From the NCBI RefSeq assembly GCF_029626265.1, contig NZ_JARUBN010000001.1, positions 6,141,001 through 6,205,000 of the forward strand: a stretch of DNA of 64,000 bases. The letters are read 5' to 3'. The stretch comes from Micromonospora sp. WMMD1102 (GTDB lineage: Bacteria; Actinomycetota; Actinomycetes; Mycobacteriales; Micromonosporaceae). The notes beneath the pieces are model-generated. The model worked only from the letters and a program-made list of their open reading frames with translations, did not search any database and was not told the DNA's origin. The translations under genes and the position numbers were made by a program. Shown piece by piece: positions 60,915-64,000 of this stretch; within the stretch, counting starts at the first letter, position 1, and the number at the start of each line of letters is the position of its first letter.

Positions 60915-62060
60915 TCACGCCCGGGCCCGGCCCCAGGCCGCCAGATGCACCTCGGCACTGGACTCCCAGGTGAACTCCTTGGCCCGGTCGAAGCCCGCCT
61001 TGGCCAGCGCGAGCCGCCGCGCCTCGTCGTCGAGCAGCGCCGCCAGGTCGGTCGCGATCTGCTGCGGATCCTCGCTGGTGTACGCCACCGCGTCGCCACC
61101 CACCTCCGGCAGCGACAGCCGGGGCGTGGTGAGCACCGGTGCGGCGCAGGCCATCGCCTCCAGGATCGGCAGCCCGAAACCCTCGCCGTAGGACGGGTAG
61201 GCGGCGACCAGCGCACCGCCGAGGAAGCCCGGCAGGTCGGCGTAGCGCAGGTAGCCGGGGCGGAGCAGCCGCAGGTGCGCCGGCACGTCGGCGACCGCCC
61301 GGTCGATGTCGTCGTCGTGCCCCTGGCCACCGGCGACCACCAGGACGGGCGGCTCCGGCCGGTCCTTGACCGCCAGCACCCAGCCCCGGATCAGGTTCGG
61401 CACGTTCTTGCGCGGCTCCTTGGCGCCGAGGAACGCCACGTAGCTGTGCCCGCCGAGGCCGAGCCGGGCGCGTACCCGGGCCTTTTCCTCGTCGCTCGGC
61501 GCGTGGAACGCCGCCTGGTCGACCCCGTGGTAGGCGACGTCGATCCGGGTCGGGTCGGCGTCCAGCAGCCGGATCAGCTCGTCCCGGGTCGCCTTGCTCG
61601 GCACGATCACCCGGTCGGCCCGGCGCAGCGAGGTCTTGATGGCGCTGCGGAAGAAGGTCCGGCGGGTCTTGTCGTAGTGCTCCGGTTCGGTGAAGAAGGT
61701 CGCGTCGTGCACGGTCACCGTCACCGGGCAGCCGGCCCGCAGCGGGCAGGTGTAGAACGGCGAGTGCAGCACCTGCGCGCCGACCTGCTGGGCCAGCAGC
61801 GGCAGCCCGGTCTGTTCCCAGGCGAGCCGGGCCGGCCGGTGCGCCACCGCCGCCGGTGCCGGGATCACCTCGGCGGCCGGCAGCATCCGGGAGTACCGCT
61901 CGACGTCGGTGCGCAGCCCGACCACGGCCAGTTCCAGCCCCGGTCCGATCAACTTGCCCAGCGCGCCGAGCAGGCCGTCGACGTATCTGCCCACGCCACC
62001 CCGGTCGGCGGGGACGCTGGTGGCGTCAATGAGCACGCGGGGCGGGCGACCGGCGGTCAC
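60915..62060 (-). CDS. GT4-family glycosyltransferase
   Basis: 381 residues, GTG start. GT-B fold: N-terminal RGGVGRYVDGLLGAL and TVTVHDATFF; C-terminal nucleotide-sugar site VAFLGAKEPRKNVPNLIRGW and PSYGEGFGLPILEAMACAAPVLTT with the EX7E motif (EGFGLPILE). Probably a mannosyltransferase, given the manC neighbour and the actinobacterial context, but the acceptor is not known. Confidence 0.92.
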   Translation of the reverse strand: MTAGRPPRVLIDATSVPADRGGVGRYVDGLLGALGKLIGPGLELAVVGLRTDVERYSRMLPAAEVIPAPAAVAHRPARLAWEQTGLPLLAQQVGAQVLHSPFYTCPLRAGCPVTVTVHDATFFTEPEHYDKTRRTFFRSAIKTSLRRADRVIVPSKATRDELIRLLDADPTRIDVAYHGVDQAAFHAPSDEEKARVRARLGLGGHSYVAFLGAKEPRKNVPNLIRGWVLAVKDRPEPPVLVVAGGQGHDDDIDRAVADVPAHLRLLRPGYLRYADLPGFLGGALVAAYPSYGEGFGLPILEAMACAAPVLTTPRLSLPEVGGDAVAYTSEDPQQIATDLAALLDDEARRLALAKAGFDRAKEFTWESSAEVHLAAWGRARA

Positions 62061-62224
62061 TTGGCGACTCCTCGGCTGGGTGTGATGTGGGGAACAACAC
62101 TTACGCCAAGCCTACGCCGGACCGCCCCGGAAGCGTCGACTGCGACCCGTCGGGCAACTGTCTTTCCGGTGACTCGACGGCCGCTCTCCCGACTACTCTT
62201 CCGACGACTCGGCGCCGGTCCTTC

Positions 62225-62345
62225 CGCTGACCGCACGCGGCCTCTTTCCGGTGGTGCACGCGGGGTCTTTCCGCTGGTCGCACGCGGTCTCTCCGCGGCT
62301 GGTCGCACGCGGTGTCTTCGCGGCCGGTCGCACGCGGTGTCATGC
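62225..62345. repeat. Five GCACGCGG-core repeats in the glycosyltransferase-TIGR03089 gap
   Basis: The core occurs at 62233, 62256, 62280, 62305 and 62330, spaced 23-25 bp, embedded in similar GGTCGCACGCGGTGTCTT-like units. The 348-bp divergent gap (62061-62408) otherwise holds no gene. The spacing near two helical turns could suit cooperative protein binding, or it is a decaying tandem array. Confidence 0.75.
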
Positions 62346-62408
62346 CGGTGGCCCGACGCCGCCGACTCGGGCGGTGCCGCGCCGCCGTGGTCGGTATCGT
62401 TCCGGTCG

Positions 62409-63116
62409 ATGACCGAGAACATTGCCGGGCTGTTCGCCGCCGGGACCGCCGCCGACCCCACCCGACCGCTGCTGACCTGGTACGACGACGCCTCCGGGGA
62501 CCGCACCGAACTCTCCGGGGCGACCCTGGCGAACTGGGTGGCGAAGACCGCGAACCTGCTTGTCGACGCGGCCGGGGTGGCGCCGGCCGATCCCGTCGGC
62601 GTGCTGCTGCCGCCGCACTGGCAGACCGCCGCCGTGCTGCTCGGCTGCTGGTCGACCGGGGCGGCGGTGAGCGGCGCCCGGCCCGACGGGTCGGCCCCGG
62701 GACCTGTCGACGTGCTCTTCGCCGCCGTCGACCGGATCGGCGAGTCGGCGGCCTGGCCGGCCGGTGAGCAGTACGCCCTCGCGCTCGCCCCGCTCGCCGC
62801 CCCGGCCCGGGACCTGCCGCCGGGCTGGGCCGACTACGTGACCGAGGTACGCGGGCACGGCGACCACTTCACGCCGTACCCGGCGGCCGGTCCGCAGGAC
62901 CCGGTACTCGTCGACCTGGCGATCCAACGCGCCACCGAGCTGGGCATCGACGCCGGTGACCGGGTGCTCGTCGACGCGGCCCGGCACCCGGACCCGGTGG
63001 ACTGGCTGCTCGCCCCGCTGGCCGCCGGGGCCAGCACGGTGCTCTGCGGCAACCTCGACCCGGCCCGGCTGGACGACCGGGCGGCGGCGGAGAAGGTCAC
63101 GGTTCGGTTGACGTAA
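62409..63116 (+). CDS. TIGR03089 family protein
   Basis: 235 residues from ATG 62409. It looks like the first part of an AMP-binding enzyme (PTRPLLTWYDDASGDRTELSGATLANWVAKTANLL, DPVGVLLPPHWQTAAVLLGCWSTGAAV) but lacks the adenylate-forming core motif and the C-terminal domain, so it is not an active ligase. TIGR03089 proteins are conserved in actinobacteria near rhamnose/mannose cell-wall genes; role unknown. Confidence 0.9.
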   Translation: MTENIAGLFAAGTAADPTRPLLTWYDDASGDRTELSGATLANWVAKTANLLVDAAGVAPADPVGVLLPPHWQTAAVLLGCWSTGAAVSGARPDGSAPGPVDVLFAAVDRIGESAAWPAGEQYALALAPLAAPARDLPPGWADYVTEVRGHGDHFTPYPAAGPQDPVLVDLAIQRATELGIDAGDRVLVDAARHPDPVDWLLAPLAAGASTVLCGNLDPARLDDRAAAEKVTVRLT

Positions 63117-63156
63117 TCCACGTCACACCGCAGCGGGACCGGCGCCCCGCCCTGTG

Positions 63157-64000
63157 CTATGGCCGGCCGGCGGTCCGCTGCCGGGCGAACCGCTCGAAGG
63201 CGACGAGCGACTCCGGGTTGGCCAGTGCGCCGGTGGCGGCGGCCGAGTCCACCGCCGCGCCGGTGAGGATCTTCTTCACCGGCACCTCCAGCTTCTTCGC
63301 CGACAACGTCCTCGGCACCGCACCGACCTGGTGGATCGCGTCCGGCACGTGCCGGGGCGACAGCCCGGTACGCAGCTCCCGGTTGATCCGCCCGGTCAGC
63401 TCGGCGTCCAGCTCCAACCCCTGCGCGAGTACGACGAAGAGCAGCAGCTCGCCCGCGCCGCCCTCGTCGTCCTCCAGGTGCACCACCAGCGAGTCGGTCA
63501 CCTCGGGCAGCCCCTCGACCACCGAATAGAATTCGGCCGTGCCGAGGCGTACGCCGCCCCGGTTGAGGGTGGCGTCGGAACGGCCGGTTATCACACAGCT
63601 GCCCCGCCCGCTGACGGTGATCCAGTCGCCGTGCCGCCACACCCCGGGATAGACGTCGAAGTACGCCTCCCGGTAGCGGCTGCCGTCCGGGTCGTCCCAG
63701 AACCCGACCGGCATGCTCGGCATCGGTGCGGTGATCACCAGCTCGCCGAGCTGGTCCAGCACCGGCTCGCCGTCGGCCGACCGGGCCTCCACCCGGGCAC
63801 CGAGGCAGCGGCAGGTGATCTCACCGGCCACCACCGGCAGCAGCGGCACGCCGCCGACGAAACCGGTGCAGACGTCGGTGCCGCCGGAGATCGAGTCGAG
63901 CCGCAGGTGCGCGCCGACGGAGTCGTACACCCAGCGGAAGCCCTCGGCCGGCAGCGGCGCACCTGTCGAACCGACCCCGCGGACCGCGGAAAGGTCGAAT
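63157..64000 (-). CDS. Acetoacetyl-CoA synthetase, C-terminal part (5' end outside window)
   Basis: 281 codons of the C-terminal half. Adenylate-forming features are visible: SISGGTDVCTGFVGG, GELVITAPMPSMPVGFWDDPDG, GRSDATLNRGGVRLGTAEFYSVVEGLPEV and the A10 lysine region GAVPRTLSAKKLEVPVKKIL. The SGGTD and MPSMP motifs separate acetoacetate--CoA ligases from acetyl-CoA synthetases. Activates acetoacetate with ATP and CoA. Convergent with the TIGR03089 gene. Confidence 0.92.
   Translation of the reverse strand, partial: FDLSAVRGVGSTGAPLPAEGFRWVYDSVGAHLRLDSISGGTDVCTGFVGGVPLLPVVAGEITCRCLGARVEARSADGEPVLDQLGELVITAPMPSMPVGFWDDPDGSRYREAYFDVYPGVWRHGDWITVSGRGSCVITGRSDATLNRGGVRLGTAEFYSVVEGLPEVTDSLVVHLEDDEGGAGELLLFVVLAQGLELDAELTGRINRELRTGLSPRHVPDAIHQVGAVPRTLSAKKLEVPVKKILTGAAVDSAAATGALANPESLVAFERFARQRTAGRP

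Overview
The window comes from a high-GC actinomycete, most likely a member of the Micromonosporaceae. This is inferred from the strong GC bias, the many GTG and TTG starts, WhiB, the three F420 genes (fbiC, fbiA, fbiB), DUF3499, XRE/DUF397 gene pairs, and a long Arg/Asp-rich insertion in Rho. No database search was possible, so the family assignment is an inference.

Region 1 (1-20,400) is mainly core. It starts with the 5' part of a secreted phosphodiester glycosidase gene. A minus-strand amino-acid block follows: argS - lysA - hom - thrC, and then, 7.2 kb further on, thrB and rho. Between thrC and thrB lie an RND exporter, an MFS exporter, a catalase-fold protein, an SPFH membrane protein and a ribbon-helix-helix protein. 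The thrC edge of this block carries a 20-bp tandem repeat array (11 perfect copies) whose last, diverged copy contains the thrC stop codon. A plus-strand DUF3105/DUF305 pair, an IS630-like protein without an intact catalytic triad and a tRNA-Arg(CCG) end the region.

Region 2 (20,414-27,500) is accessory and decaying. It holds a vapBC toxin-antitoxin pair beside the tRNA, small unknown ORFs, a cluster of GTGGCCAC palindromes, a GntR fragment, a Uma2 protein, an IS701-like fragment, an orphan DUF397, a metallo-beta-lactamase-fold hydrolase, a frameshifted LysR regulator and the 3' remnant of a threonine/serine dehydratase divergent from it.

Region 3 (27,500-41,700) carries an MMPL transporter, a nitrilase-family hydrolase, a MerR regulator divergent from an aldo/keto reductase with a textbook 19-bp MerR spacer, an AlkZ-like protein, an SDR, a secreted metzincin protease, an alpha/beta hydrolase, a bacterial-type PARG and a 1066-residue membrane-embedded NACHT-type NTPase with a rare TTA codon. 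The PARG/NACHT neighbourhood is the best candidate for an undescribed defence or signalling module, although nothing here proves function.

Region 4 (41,700-48,300) is a minus-strand potDABC polyamine-type ABC operon that runs on into an aldo/keto reductase and an NAD-binding protein. Upstream of it is a truncated XRE regulator followed by a DUF397 gene.

Region 5 (48,500-64,000) resembles the conserved actinobacterial whiB / F420 / mannose-nucleotide neighbourhood: DUF3499, a metallopeptidase-family protein, whiB, fbiC, a proline-rich membrane protein, fbiA, fbiB, an ArsR-like regulator, a NUDIX hydrolase, manC-type guanylyltransferase, a GT4 glycosyltransferase, a TIGR03089 protein and the 3' part of an acetoacetyl-CoA synthetase gene. 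Short tandem repeats are unusually common between and inside genes throughout the window.
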